A stretch of DNA of 64,000 bases from Azolla caroliniana (GCA_043228905.1 JBHGNT010000010.1:20398001-20462000), one strand, 5' to 3'; shown: positions 1-12,885, numbered from the stretch's first letter. Made by a program: numbers and translations. Notes: generated by a model from the sequence alone, not told the origin.

Positions 1-186
1 TAAGATTGTGGAATATGATATTTTTGTTTATATGAAATATTCTGATGTGTAGCTGTGTTTTCTTTTGTGATTTAAAAAAGAGTTTGATCTGAGTCCAGAG
101 AAAACATCTTATGATTTTTTTTATAGTGTTAATTTGTCATCGTACTCTTCAATCTCACGGATTGTTATGGTTCATGGATTCTGCAG

Positions 187-1041
187 ACTGCCTTGACTAC
201 TGCTACAACGGATTTGCCTCCAACGCATCCCATACGTCTTGGCTTGGCTCTTAACCTCTCAGTATTTTACTATGAAATTATGAACTCACCTGAACAGTAC
301 GTACTTTTGAAAATTCTGTCTTGGATAATATGGTTTCATATTTTATGTATCAGCAGTTTATGATATGTTACTAAGTTTTCTCTCCAAATGCACTATTTTT
401 CCATTAGGGCATGTCATTTAGCTAAACAAGCTTTTGATGAGGCCATTGCTGAGCTTGATTCTTTGAGTGAGGATTCATACAAGGATAGCACTCTGATCAT
501 GCAACTGCTCAGAGATAACCTGACACTATGGACGTCTGATTTGCCAGATGATGGAGGTAAATAATTCATTGTGGTGGTACTGCTCCATCATAACAGCTTT
601 CCTCAAAGTCTTCCTTCACGTTCAATTGATAGAATGACATACATGCTTATATATCTGAATTTACATGGCAACGATAACAGTTTCTATGCATTTGTAGTAA
701 AAGAACTTGATTATTTAACATGCTCCTAATCCTAAGTTTTTCGATTTTCCAGCATAAACTTGAAGCTCACTTAGTTCCTCCTTTATGACATGACCTTTTT
801 CTTTCATGTTTTCATCTGATAGAATAACATCTATTCTTATTTATCTGAATTTACATGATAACATAACATAGTAAATGAACTTGATTGTTTAACATGCAGG
901 GGATGAACAACCAAAAGGAGGGAATATTGAAGAGGACAAAGAGGTGAGCTAGCTAGTACACCTGTGTAACTAAGTATTACCTAGATTATAGAAATCATTC
1001 ACTCATTTGTATAAATCATGGTTAAATTTGCCTTGCAGTAA
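187..1041 (+). CDS. 14-3-3 protein, C-terminal part (gene starts left of the window)
   Basis: The exons I read are 187-296, 408-556, 900-943 and a last exon at 1039 that holds only the TAA stop (1039-1041). Each is bounded by GT-AG and the phases agree. The translation includes [40 protein letters not shown] and [16 protein letters not shown], which are the 14-3-3 signature region and last helices. 14-3-3 dimers bind phosphoserine/phosphothreonine clients in the cytosol and nucleus. The variable tail is short and acidic (GGNIEEDKE). The [17 protein letters not shown] wording and the stop-only last exon suggest an epsilon-group plant isoform. That subgroup call is inference. The N-terminal exons lie outside the window, and bases 1-186 are intron. 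Confidence 0.93.
600..899 (+). repeat. imperfect duplication inside the 14-3-3 intron
   Basis: About 95-110 bp around 625-722 (tctgaatttacatggcaac ... gaacttgattatttaacatg) recurs at about 820-897 (tctgaatttacatgataac ... gaacttgattgtttaacatg). The second copy ends in the true acceptor ATGCAG. The first copy has ATGCTC at that place, so it is not a splice site. Confidence 0.7.
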
Positions 1042-3670
1042 TGAGAGCTGATTTGAGCTGGATCAGCATACATCATGCAACAAAAGAAGTCTCATTATGG
1101 ATTGCTGAAGTACAAAGTTATTATATCCTATGCAGCAACCTCTTCAATAATTCATGAAGATTTTGTTGTTTATTATTGCTGATCCAAATTCTCTCGCATA
1201 CCATAGGTGCATACTCTAGAGAGCTTTTCATCTTGACTTTGGCAGTTTTGTATCTGCAACTGTTACCAAGCAATCAAAGTTTTTGTTCGTTGTGCATCTC
1301 TCTATTTTATCTTGCTTCCGTTGTGAATGGAATTTTTTGGCAATATATCCATATGTCTTGAGATATTGGATCTGAACTTGCCTAGGATTTTGATGATCCG
1401 AATCCCCTTGGGTTGTAGGTCTGAACTTGCCCAGTTGAAAGCCCCTTAACTATTCAACCATGCATACCCATTTGAGCTGAGGTTTGTGAACTGTATGAGG
1501 GTTCATGCAGTAGGTAGGATATGTCATAGATAAATAGAATAATAAAGTGGCTCTATCCTTAGATCTTCTAGTTGCCTATTATGTTTTACCTATATCGATG
1601 ATGATTAGGCTTTGTTTTTGTGGAGAAATGAACTATCTTCTCAGGATTAGTCAGCTATTGAAATAATTTGGTTTCGAATGAGTATTATCTTGAATAACAT
1701 TTACTGATAGCCCAAATTTATGCCATAGCAGCAAATATTTACCTAGCCGTTTTCCATTAATTGGAATTTGGGGAATTCGGGTTAAATGAAGTAAAATATT
1801 CTTCATTCATGTTTAAATATGTTATTTGTGTCTCTATCAGATTTGTCACCAAACTTAAAATAACTCTCTTATTGCATAAATTTGAGCTTGTAAAACTGAT
1901 AAAGATGATGTGTTTATGTTATACAAGTGTACACTGTATATACATTAATAACATGTTTTTATACTCGATGTGCATTCAATGTTGTTTATGTTCATGTCTG
2001 TGTTCTCCTTTGGTTTTAAAGAAAGAGCCATTGATGAAATTTCCTCTTCATAATTATTTATAAAACTGTTGGTACATGGGTCTTTCTTGGCCGTAATCTT
2101 AGACTCAGGCTCAGGCTTGAAGCTTTAGTGGTCGAGATCCTCTCATTTTCTCATCCTTTCAATGTTGATTAGAGTAGTGAATTTGGAAGTTTGTCACAAC
2201 TTGTAGCCACAATTGTCTTGTTTGTCTTGTTTGAACATGCTATTCATGTACTCATTGTCAAGGTCATCCTCAACCTCCCTTTGACCTTCTAGGAGTGGTT
2301 TGACAAATTTACCCTCTTGATGTTCCCATCCTTAAAACCCCACTTCAAAATAACACAAAGAATATAACAAAACAAAACAAAGGAGCCAAAAGGAAGAGTC
2401 CACAAAGTAACAAACTATATATGTGTGTATGTATGCATGAAATTTATTGAGACATTTGTAATCTAGCATGCCTCATCTCTAATACGTGGCATGCAAAAGA
2501 AACATTTGTTTTCGACACGTGTGTGGCTCAGATAGACAAATTGTGCCTTCAAGTTTTGCCGACAATAAAAGAATCGAGGCCATCGAATGATATGCACCAT
2601 GTTCTAAGTTTAGTGTCACGTGGTTCAAACATTGTTTGGTGTGGGGAATTTGTCCTAATATGCATAATAATGTTAACAATTAAACTTGTCATAACATGAT
2701 CCAATGGCAATGGGGGATAAGGAATGAAGGTTTGATTGTTATTGGATGACGAGGTGTTATCATGATCAAATGTGCAAGAATTGGAGGGAAAATTGATCGT
2801 ATGTTAGTTGGGCATCGAAAGAAGCTAGATCCTGATGCCATAAAGACCCACGTCCACAAATGTTTTATAGGAAAATGTTAAAATTTTAATGTGTATTATT
2901 TATTGCTCATTTAATCCTATGTTAAGTTAGAAATGTCAGAGAACTTGGATTTCCATGAGTTTCAAGGATTTTAAGAGCTACATAAATCACAATTTTCTCT
3001 CTTGTTATGTTTGAGAGTCGAGACTATTTGTTAACAAGATCTTAATTGTCAAGTATGTAATGTTGTTAAACTATTGGAGCCATGTCATACTAAGATTCTC
3101 CTTTGAGAAATTTGATTTTCTCTATTTTCTTCAAGCCACAGGAATGGGATGTGGTCGAATTGGAAAGACAGGGAAATCAAGACGAAATATCAGTGTGGGA
3201 AATCAAGAGGAAAAATATCTATGGACATGCACGTGGCATATGCTCTTAGCATCGCATGGGGATGTGCCATTGAAGGCAATATGGTCCACAAATGAAACAA
3301 AACATATTCTCAAACTAAAGTTCCAATGCTTATATGTGACACGTGCCTTCTTTCTCCTCCCCAGATTTGTGTACTCCCTTCGCCGGTCACATAGTGTCTT
3401 CGAGCCTACATAGTGTACCAACCACAAAGTGTTGCTACTTTCTTTGGGGGCTCCACAAACACACCTTGCTCGGTGTCGATGCTAATGTCGTCCCTCTCTC
3501 CTAATGGTATTGCACCACCAATTTCTCCACAAACTCTCAAAACAAATATATGGCGCGCCAATGACCGCTTTCTCTAATGCTCTCGTTATTCTATTTCTGT
3601 GCTTTTCAATAACGAATACATGACATGACATGGGAGACCCGAGAGTCAAGATCGAGAGCACGTTAGATAG
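1042..3670. other. intergenic, no gene recognised
   Basis: This stretch holds the 14-3-3 3' UTR, with an AATAATAAAG-type polyadenylation context near 1540, and then AT-rich DNA. The short open frames at 1761-2063 and 3060-3413 show no domain, signal or plausible codon pattern. I see nothing else to support. Confidence 0.6.
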
Positions 3671-3673
3671 CGA

Positions 3674-3838
3674 GCAATATCTAGGGCTAGTTTTGTAAAA
3701 GAGATAAATATATGTAGGGCTAGTTTTTTGTAAAGAGATGAATATGTAGGGCTTATGTTTGTAAAGAGATAAAGTATCTAGGGCTACTCTTTTGTAAAGA
3801 GATAAATATCTAGGGCCATTATTGTAAAGAGATCAATA
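3674..3838 (+). repeat. five tandem 30-36 bp units upstream of CP12
   Basis: The unit is approximately TAGGGCTAGTTTTTGTAAAG followed by AGATAAATATC. It is repeated about five times with drift, with copies starting near 3681, 3715, 3748, 3778 and 3810. The array ends about 75 bp before the putative TATA box of CP12. Confidence 0.8.
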
Positions 3839-3913
3839 TTGTTTTGTTATTTGCTGAGAAGCTTGTGCTATTTATGTTTATATTTATTAATTATGTGACT
3901 TGTTAATTATAAT

Positions 3914-3923
3914 TATAAAAAGC
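3914..3923 (+). promoter_or_regulatory. putative TATA box of CP12
   Basis: TTATAAAAAG lies about 130 bp before the chosen CP12 start, so transcription would begin near 3945. Nothing else within 200 bp upstream looks as good. This is prediction from position and sequence only. Confidence 0.45.
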
Positions 3924-4053
3924 TTGGTGTGAAGAGACTTAAGAAAAGTGAGAGCAATTCAGAGCCTCTTCTTCTTCATCTTCTTCTTCTTCTTCTTCTT
4001 CTGTTTCTGTATATTTGCTGTGTCTGCAGAGAAGCTCCCACTCCACAGCTTCC

Positions 4054-4431
4054 ATGGCGACCTCCATCTCCACGTCCCCCTCATCGTTCTCTTCCCTCAC
4101 TCTCCCTCCCTCAAACCCTAAATCCTCGCCCCCTTTGCCCCACCTTCGCCCTCGCTTCCCCCGCCTCCCTCTGCGTAAGCTCACCCTATCCATGTCCAAG
4201 CCTCCCTCCGCAGACATCGGAGATACGCTCTCGAAGAGTATCGAGGAAGCTCAAGAGGTCTGCGCTGCTGAAGAGGCTTCTAAAGAGTGCGCTGCTGCGT
4301 GGGATCAAGTAGAAGAACTGAGTTCCACCGTGGCTGACCAGCGAATTGCAGCTAAAGCTGCGAAAGATCCTCTTGAGCAGTACTGCAAAGAAGAGCCTCA
4401 GGCCGATGAGTGCAGGGTTTATGAAGATTAG
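4054..4431 (+). CDS. CP12: chloroplast protein CP12
   Basis: A single-exon gene of 125 residues. CP12 is a small, intrinsically disordered stromal scaffold. Under oxidising (dark) conditions it ties GAPDH and phosphoribulokinase into an inactive complex and so switches off the Calvin cycle. Visible evidence: a Ser/Pro/Arg-rich transit peptide (about residues 1-47), the core ECAAAWDQVEELSS, and both redox cysteine pairs (Cys70/Cys79 and Cys111/Cys120). The C-terminal loop YCKEEPQADEC ends in VYED, close to the usual YDN end that inserts into GAPDH. I chose the ATG at 4054 over the in-frame one at 4015 because its context (ttccATGGcg) is better and the transit peptide then has normal length. 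Length and lack of introns fit the family. Confidence 0.96.
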   Translation: MATSISTSPSSFSSLTLPPSNPKSSPPLPHLRPRFPRLPLRKLTLSMSKPPSADIGDTLSKSIEEAQEVCAAEEASKECAAAWDQVEELSSTVADQRIAAKAAKDPLEQYCKEEPQADECRVYED

Positions 4432-7400
4432 GAAGAAGGAAGAAGCAATCTACAACAACAATACCAATAGAAACGAAAGAAAGTAAAATCCCTAACGAAA
4501 GTCTCGAAATATTTTCTTTTCGCTCTTGATCTTTTTCTTCTTTTTCTTCTTCTTCCTTGTAACTCGACTGAACTCTCTCTTTCTCTCTTATATCTGTAAA
4601 TCTTATGTTTGAGAAGCCATGCTTCATAAACTGTTACCTAAAAGTATATTATGATGATCCTAATTTGTTGGGATAACTATGGCAATGATGGTGATTATGA
4701 TGATGATGAAGAAGAAGATGTAGACATATCTTTGTACGTCTAGTTTGCAATGCAATTCAGTTGTATATGATGATGGTGGTGGTAGTGACAATCGATTGTT
4801 TTCTGTCTCCATCCAAACTTGCCTTGTACAAAGTTCGTCTGTCTATTTTGTTAAGAGTGGTGTTAAAGGTTCATGCCATTGTTTTTTAATAAAGGTTTAC
4901 ATGTTAGTTTGATGGTGATGGTGATGTTGATGGTCACTTCACTTTCTAGTTTGAGATGCATTTGCTTGATTCCCCAGAATGAAGCTCTTTGAGAGGTGTA
5001 AGATAATATTCGTACTCATCGGATGGGTCGATTCAAGCCGTTGCATAGTGGCTTACCTTCTTTTTGATTGATTATCGGAGATTGGTATCCAATACTGTTA
5101 TATCCGCAGTTCTGATGACAACTTTTGCGCAGTAGAGGGTGATGTTTGGAACTTGAGAGGAGTATTGAAACTCCATGAATGCCCCAAATCACATGACCTT
5201 CACTAACTCTAATTTTGGCTGTGGGATGTGCTTGAACCCTATTTGAAATGTGGCGCTAAGGGACACTCTCAAGGCGCTAGGGAATGATTTCTCGTATTAA
5301 ATCATCCATTGCATGAAGAGGTGAATGGTCGCAGATTTGCACGTGCTTTATCAAACTCAAGAAGGTACACAGGATGTGCTACTAATACTTGACTGTTATT
5401 ATCTCAAGGCTGTAGAAACCTCCTCCAAAGAAGGTTTCGGACAAGGTGGACTCTAATCATGGCTTGTAGAGGACATTTCTACCATATTAGGGGTTGTGCT
5501 TATCATGACATATTAGGGGTTGCGCATATACATGATTGTCAACATATAAATGACTGTTCATGTATGTCAAGGATTGTGGTAATGGTTTATTATGAATGTC
5601 TTAATTTGGAATCTACCTAAACAATAGGCTAATTTGGAATTGGAAGGCAAGTTGCCCGCATGTAAGCTGTGTAAATAGGAACCAAGGGTTTTGTGTGAGT
5701 ATCTTTTGTAGTGTCCATAGAGAAGCGAATCTCCGATGGCTTAAGTGGATGGGAGAAAGGGTTCTAAAGGTAATGGAGTTTTTGTAAGCCAACCCATTAA
5801 AGGTAGGTTGGTATTCTCGATTGATGCTACATACAACCTAAGGTGTTTATTTGGAGAGTTATGGTTGGAGTTGGGCAATTGGGGGATTCATTAAACAAAA
5901 GAAAGATTGCAAGTGGAATGTTATTTTGTCGAGTGGAATTGAGCGATGGCAATAATCATTTGGAGGTGTGTCAATTTAGTGTGGATGTCTTTGATTGGAG
6001 TAAGCCTATGTTCATTCAACTGGGTATTTGTGCATATGGAGAACATTGGAGTGATGCTTCATCTCCAAATTATTTTTAAGTTCTTGAGGAATTGGGGGCA
6101 ATGTTTCAATTGGAATATGGGCGATGCCTTCATTTTTGCTAATCACTTTTGGTTAGCAAGTTGGGTTGAGGAAGTATGCTGGAAAGTTAGAAGGATTCTT
6201 TTGTGGCAATTGGTAGTGTTAGAGAAGTCACGGAAACTCAATCATGAAGAGAGCCAATTGTGCAAGGTGACATGCCCCATTATATTTGTCATCTGAATTG
6301 GTATGTAGGATGGGATTGAGTTTGTTGTATGTAGGATTTGGAAAGGCATTATTTCCAAGAGGGAGAGATTTCACTCCTCTCGTGCTATGTTGAATGTGGA
6401 GTTATTATTTTCTTTAAAATCAAGTGAAAGGAAAGGGTTCCCAAGAAGAGGGGAGTGTGATGTGAAATATGGAATAACCACTTTCTTTAAAATCTAGTGA
6501 AAGGGTTCCTAAGTAAAAAGTTGATAGGATACGAGTAGGGAGAAAAGACCTGACATTTGCTATTGAAAATTTAGATACGTTTAATGCTACAAAATTGGCC
6601 GTTCCTTACGTTAACGAACTTTAGCTATAATTACAAGCAACCAACAATTGTTAGTGAAAATTGAAGTAGAATTAAGGGCCAGAAATTGTTGTTCACAAAG
6701 TTGTCATTTCTCAAGTCAATGCATTGTAATCATCTAATTTGACACAGAAACGAAATATTTTCTTAATCATTAGCATCTATCTACGAGTGGTTTGTGATGC
6801 GCTCTAAAAACTATTAGCATCGGGTCTTTTAATTAGTTTTAAGTGAGACCTTCGAGTTACATATAATATTGTAGACACATTCATGTTGTTTTGTTGTATC
6901 TTAGAAAGGAAAGGTATATTTTAGCTTTTCTACAAATGATGTGGTTGTGATAAAGCACTTGCAGCTTTTCATATTGTTTGAGCCATGATTAATTTTTGGA
7001 TCTTTTCATGAATGTAATATGTGCTTCGTGCAAGGCCATTGAATTCAATTGATATGGGTTTGTTCGTACGGCGATGCATGTGAGGATGCATAGGATTCCT
7101 GTTCCTTTTTCCGTATTACGATATGGTTCTTAAGATCATGTTACATCTTTCATATAATACACTTGCATCGGGTTTTTAAGTGGTATGCAAGAAGGGGCAG
7201 TTTTGCGCCGTTATCATTCTATCGAATACACCTAGGGTTTTCACATATAGATTACGAGCATGAAAAGCCAGAGAGATTCACGAGGATCTGGGAAAGCAAT
7301 CAAGACATATGGGGGGGGGGGATAAGGGCGATAGAAGTAACTCTTATATCTTGGCATGTGTATGAATGGCTTGACAAACTATGGATACGAGAGAGATGCT

Positions 7401-7856
7401 GTTTTCCAGAGTCATGTCCGCCCATCATATGGGCGGGCGGGCGGACGGATTGATTGATTCTCGGAGACCCAATTATGAAAGGTCTCACACTCAATTGCAA
7501 TCCTATGGAAGAGGTGTGTAGGGATAGAGTTTCCAAAACAACCATTCGACCAACAAAAAAAACAAAACAGAAGGCCTTTTCCTTTTCTTTCCTTTTCTTA
7601 ACTCTCTTCTGGGGCTTCTTCTTCTTCTTCTTCTTCTTCTACAGAAACAGAGGAACTACTACTACTACTACCACTACAGGAACAGAGGAACTACGTACTA
7701 ACAACCCAACACACCCACCTCTTAAGGAAACAGCAAAAAAAAACAGAGCTTCCATAGCCAGCGGCGAGCGACCTCATGAACCTTCTCACACCCTCCTCCT
7801 CCTCCTCCTTGTCTGTGTCCTTTCGGCCTTTGCAGTTGTTTTGCCTAGTTTAATAA
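4432..7856. other. intergenic, no gene recognised
   Basis: This stretch contains the CP12 3' UTR, GAT/GAA-rich microsatellites near 4690-4722, and AT-rich DNA. Open frames at 5843-6079 and 5946-6296 are short, overlap each other and match nothing I know. Near FtsZ2 there are a G run (about 7312-7321), a GGGC repeat (about 7431-7446), a CTT run (about 7617-7640) and an ACT run (about 7655-7675). The last two probably belong to the FtsZ2 5' UTR or promoter. Confidence 0.6.
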
Positions 7857-7881
7857 CCCCCCCCCCCCCCCCCCCCCCCCC
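7857..7881 (+). repeat. 25-base poly-C tract in the FtsZ2 leader
   Basis: An uninterrupted run of 25 C, then T and four more C, about 60 bp upstream of the FtsZ2 ATG. On the minus strand this is poly-G. Homopolymers this long are prone to slippage and assembly error, so the exact length is uncertain. Confidence 0.9.
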
Positions 7882-7941
7882 TCCCCAATTCATTCGACTT
7901 GAACACTGCAATCATCGGTGAGAAAGTTTCTCTATGTGGGG

Positions 7942-10900
7942 ATGAGTACCAGAATTATACTCTCTGACCATCCTCCACATCCATGCTCTCGGAGAATATG
8001 CTTGCAGAAAGAAGAAGGCATTCGTGAACACAGCTTTCTCCATGGTACCATAAATTCCTCGATAAATTCCTCTTGCGGAAGATACAGTCGTCGGCTTTTC
8101 AACGATGCCAAATGCCCCTCAATGCACGTTTCTCTCCAGCCTTTTGCACCAAGAAGCTCCAAAAACGTTTCTCATGCAACAACTACTTCTTCAGTTGGAT
8201 ATGGATGGCGTGACGAAGATGCCGCCATTGTGCAATTTAGACATGCTATCGATAATAGTAATAGTAGAATAAGGGCTAAGAAGAAAGATCTTTTTATAAC
8301 TTCTGCTTCTTCCGTTGGGTATGGATGGCACCACAAAGATGCATTTGTTCAATCAGGACATGCTTTTGGCAATGGTTTCAAGATAGATAGTAAGGAATCC
8401 CCACTCTCAGATGAGTTAGAAAGCTGCTATAACGAGGCCACTATCAAGGTCATAGGAGTGGGAGGAGGGGGTTCTAATGCTGTCAATAGGATGGTTGAAA
8501 GTGAGATGAAAGGTGTTGAGTTTTTGATAGTGAACACAGATCTGCAAGCTTTGAAAAGCTCACCTCTGCCTCCGGTAAATCGTTTGCAAATTGGATCTCA
8601 TCTCACTAGAGGACTTGGTGCCGGAGGTAACCCTGACATAGGCATGAAGGCTGCTGAAGAAAGTAGAGATCTTGTCGTAGAAGCTGTGCAAGGTGCTGAC
8701 ATGGTGTTTGTCACGGTACAACTCTCTCTCTCTCTCTCTCCCCCCTAGGTGTTGTTTATGTTCCCATGAGTTTTGCAACAAGGATCCTGTTGAAACAGCT
8801 CATGAACTATATTTTTTGTGCTCATGGATATTTTGATTGGATATATAATAGTTGAAATGAGAACAATGCATACATTTGGCTCTCCATCAAATTTTATTTG
8901 GAGCTGAGTTTTGTGAGAAGATCATCTTGACATCTTTAGTCTGGATGTCTGGTAGTTGAAATGAGATGAACATATACATTCTACTCTCGAATGATGAAGT
9001 GGAAGGTAATTTGAGAAGTGCTAATTGCATGCCAAGCTTTATTAGTCACACTGAGAAGTGTCGAAAGCATACGAAATTTACTTGTATCAATTGGAACTTT
9101 TAAAGTGTCGAGGTGAACTTATCCCTTCTGCGATGGAATGGGAAACTAATTAATTGAATTGCAACATGCTGAAAAATGTGAAGGTCTCAAATGTCCTCAA
9201 ATCTAATCTAACTCTTAGATTTTATGTTTGCATATTAGGTTTTTGTGAGAGGGATCATTTTGATAGTGGAAATAATCTCAACTCACTTCTCTGAACTGTA
9301 TTAGATGTTACCATATAATTTTCTAATGGTGAATTGGAGCAGTTCTTTTGATAACGACCAAATGCCTACAAAGCATATATCTTTAAGTGTCTCGCTCAAT
9401 GGTCTTTATGTAAAGAAGAAAAATGACAATTTGTTCAAACAAATCAGAGGTTAATAGAGTGGATGATTAGATAACAAGAGAAATTAACCCCTGAGCAGTT
9501 CTCAAAGTAGTTTTAAGTTTTTTAACTTCTATTTCCAGGCTGGCATGGGTGGTGGAACTGGTAGTGGAGCGGCCCCTGTGATTGCTGGGGTTGCGAAATC
9601 ACTTGGGATTTTGACTGTGGGTATTGTGACCACGCCTTTCTCTTTCGAAGGGCGTCGGAGAGGACGTCAAGCACAAGAAGCAATTGATGCGTTGAGACAT
9701 AATGTTGACACGCTTATTACCATTCCTAATGATAGACTTTTGACAGCAGTGTCACAGTCCACACCAGTGACTGAAGCGTTTAACTTGGCAGATGATATTC
9801 TTCGCCAAGGTGTCAAGGGCATTTCAGACATCATTACAGTATGTATTTCTGTCCTGAACGTATGAGGTTTAGTTATTCAAGGATTTGGAAATTGAGGTAC
9901 CTCTCTTGTCCAGGTGCCCGGTCTGGTTAATGTTGACTTCGCTGATGTACGAACGATTATGACTGATGCAGGATCATCTTTAATGGGAATTGGCACTGCT
10001 AGTGGTTACATCTCTTACTCTCTGTCTCTCTACGTTCATAGATACATAATCTACATATATCTTCAGGAATTTGGATGGACAAGAAGCTTCATTTAATAGC
10101 ATATAATTAAAAAAGTAGAAGTGGACTTGGAACACGTACAGTTTCACTTACAGGAGTATAGGCATACACATGCATGTATTTACGTACCTATGTTTGTACA
10201 TTTTTAATGGTTGTGTGCATATAATCATCATGAATGTGCATGTATACACTTGCATCTGTGTGTAAGACATATATATAAATGAACAGGCATAAATGTGTGG
10301 TTACCTCAAGCCAATATGCATATATATACATGTGACAATTTATTTGGGTGTATGCTCTGATTTCATATGTAGTTTTTGAATTTAGGTGTGTCATCATGCT
10401 TAGACAGAAGATTTGAGTATAGAAAATGCCATTGTGCATTCTAGGATAGCTTCTGGGATTTGGTTTGTTTGCGTACACTATAATTTGGGGTGCAGTGGTG
10501 GCTCTGATTCACGATTGTATGGCATATTATGCTATGTGACTTGTAGTATCCAACTTCTAGATCTCATGAAGTCAGTTCAGTTTAGTTTTGATAAAGAGTT
10601 GGATGGTGGGAAGATTTGAACAGAGGTCTTTTATATATGTATGTACGTAAATATAAATATATGTTATACAACATGTGGAGAGGCTGATTCTAATAGCCAA
10701 TCTACAGGTAAATCAAGAGCAAGAGATGCAGCAATGAATGCAATCCAATCTCCTCTCCTTGATGTGGGCATCGAAAGAGCAACTGGAATTGTTTGGAATA
10801 TTACGGGGGGTGCAGATTTAACATTATTTGAGGTAAATTCATTTGTTTTCAGGCTATTGACATCTTTGCTGAAGCTTGAACCTCTTATTTGCACATCATC

Positions 10901-11472
10901 ACAATAATGTTGAAGTATTGTCTGCAGGTTAATGCTGCGGCAGAGGTTATTTATGATCTTGTGGATCCTAATGCAAATTTGATATTTGGTGCTGTCGTTG
11001 ATGAATCTTATAGTGGCCAGGTATGAACAATATAAATCTTTTAGTCAAATAATCTTATAGTGGCCAGGTATTTATCTTGGTCATACATTTATAATGTTAT
11101 CTTATTGTCATAATGATATGGTTGAAGGAACAGATTATAATCCTTCCACCAGAAAACAAACCAGTTTAACGTTGTTAATCTGCAGTAAAATTCTGAGTTG
11201 AATCGTTTTCAAAATAAACTTACAGGTCAGCATCACTTTAATTGCTACTGGCTTCAAAGGGCATGTCGAAGGAGAACGCGTAAGACATGTTTTATATGGA
11301 CCCTAATTTGCAATTGTGTTTCATTTTTGCAATGTCTAATGTTTTGTTCCCTTTTGTCGAATAAATGCAGCAAGTCTCCCTTCCTTCACTGACTCGCCTA
11401 TCACCATCAATGACCAATGGAAGTCCAATCGACGTACCTGACTATCTCAAGAGGCGTAGCAAAAGATTCTGA
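7942..11472 (+). CDS. FTSZ2: plastid division GTPase FtsZ2
   Basis: Seven exons, all GT-AG and in phase: 7942-8715, 9539-9838, 9914-10004, 10708-10832, 10928-11020, 11226-11279, 11371-11472, giving 512 residues. FtsZ2 is a tubulin-like GTPase that polymerises with FtsZ1 into the stromal Z ring for chloroplast division. Motifs seen: [11 protein letters not shown] (nucleotide loop), the signature [33 protein letters not shown] and [11 protein letters not shown]. The end, [11 protein letters not shown], is the C-terminal core motif that in FtsZ2 (not FtsZ1) binds ARC6, so I assign FtsZ2. I start at ATG 7942. Residues 1 to about 165 form a long variable N-terminus including the transit peptide. 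It contains an imperfect 40-codon duplication around SSVGYGW (residues about 83-105 and 123-145). The family is usually about 480 residues, and the extra length is in this region. Confidence 0.96.
8170..8410 (+). repeat. 120-bp in-frame duplication in FtsZ2 exon 1
   Basis: The segment around 8191 (tcagttggatatggatgg) recurs 120 bp later at 8311 (tccgttgggtatggatgg). At protein level [12 protein letters not shown] then HAIDN is matched by [12 protein letters not shown] then HAFGN. The period is exactly 40 codons, so the frame is kept. Confidence 0.85.
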
Positions 11473-12885
11473 TCTCTTGAGGGAAACCTGAGATTTATAT
11501 TTATACAATTGAGCCTAAATGCTGGTTGAGATTTTGTTGTTTAGCCGCTTCAGTGCATTTGAATCGTTGGGGCGTGTTTGTTGCCAAGGCAATCTCAAAA
11601 TTGGCATTGTAAATAACATTCAGAGAATTATTCAAATATTTTCATCTCTTGATTTTTGAGTTGTGCTTTACTTTGAAATATTATTGAAGCTCTTCTAAAT
11701 CTGAAACCCAGACTTGTTTGATTGCATACGATTAATACATTATATGGATATATGTCAACCTTGTACAACACATGCAAATAAATAAAAGCATGACCTTGTT
11801 CTGCAAATAAGGTGTAATTAGCAATTGCCAATTGCATGGTAAATGCAGAGTTAACTATAGCAGAGGGTGTTAAGCGTATTATAAATTTGACCAACGTGGG
11901 TGACTGCAAGACCTATTATAGACTCAATTGTCACTTATCCTCAGAATGGGGCCTACAATTGACTGGCTCATCACCAAAGTTTTGCTTCTCAAACCTGTGC
12001 TAAATATCCAGATATTGAACTTAGTACATGAATCTTTCAAATGCATTAAATGTGTTGAAGAAGGTTGAGGGTTTCCCCCAATCTCAATAGCAAGCATACC
12101 TTACGGGTTTGGGCTTAATAGTTGCTCAAAGCAAGGCTATATTTTTGGTTGCATCCTCATTCATTACTTGAATGTTTTGCTTTTTTCATTTGCATGTTGA
12201 CCCACTTTGGTTTGGAATTACTTTCCCTTTTTGATACCTTCTAATTCCACCATGTGAAGAAATTATTGTCTCCTTAGATAGCACAAAGTGAAAATGAGAA
12301 GGGAAAAATGTAAACTTGCCACTCTGCAATCAAATGCAAGGCTTAATTATCACATATGGCCCCTGAAATATAGGCACAAATCCTCATTCAAGTATTATCA
12401 TGCCACCAAACAATTCCTTTCGTAGACATATACACCTATGGCCTATGAAATATTGGAACAATTCAACATTCAAGCATATAAAGTTGTCACTAAGCAACTC
12501 CTTTCATAAATATATGTTCAAGTAGGAGAATCTTAACTTCTTTTTTGTTTAATGCATATAGAAATAGGAGCATAGCAACGGATGGAGAAAAAAGCCTTAA
12601 TGGTCATATCATGACCAACACAATGCGGCAGGTAAACAATAACATCTTGACACAAATCTCACATCTTGGGAAACAATGGAGAATCCTAGAAAGCATAGAA
12701 ATGCTCTACATTACAAACAATATGATAACAAGGATGGATTTGTTACAATGATGCAGTGGCCTGAGTCTAGTGCCCTCCTGACATAATAAAGACATCCCTG
12801 GACACGTGCGAAACCATCCATCCATCCATCAGCTTGGCAAACTAAGAGAGGTCTTTGAATAATGTCACTCATCTGGAGCAATCAA
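11473..12885. other. intergenic between FtsZ2 and the RIQ-type gene
   Basis: The two genes converge here, so this holds two 3' UTRs. An imperfect 60-90 bp duplication lies at about 12355-12520 (ggcctatgaaatattgg... against ggcccctgaaatatagg...). No gene is recognised. Confidence 0.6.

Noticed and set aside
4015-4053. Upstream in-frame ATG of CP12 (4015)
   Set aside because: The extension has no conserved character, and the 4054 ATG has better context and gives a normal transit peptide.
5843-6296. Two overlapping plus-strand frames between CP12 and FtsZ2
   Set aside because: No domain, no splice context, no homology I can recall, and the frames disagree with each other.
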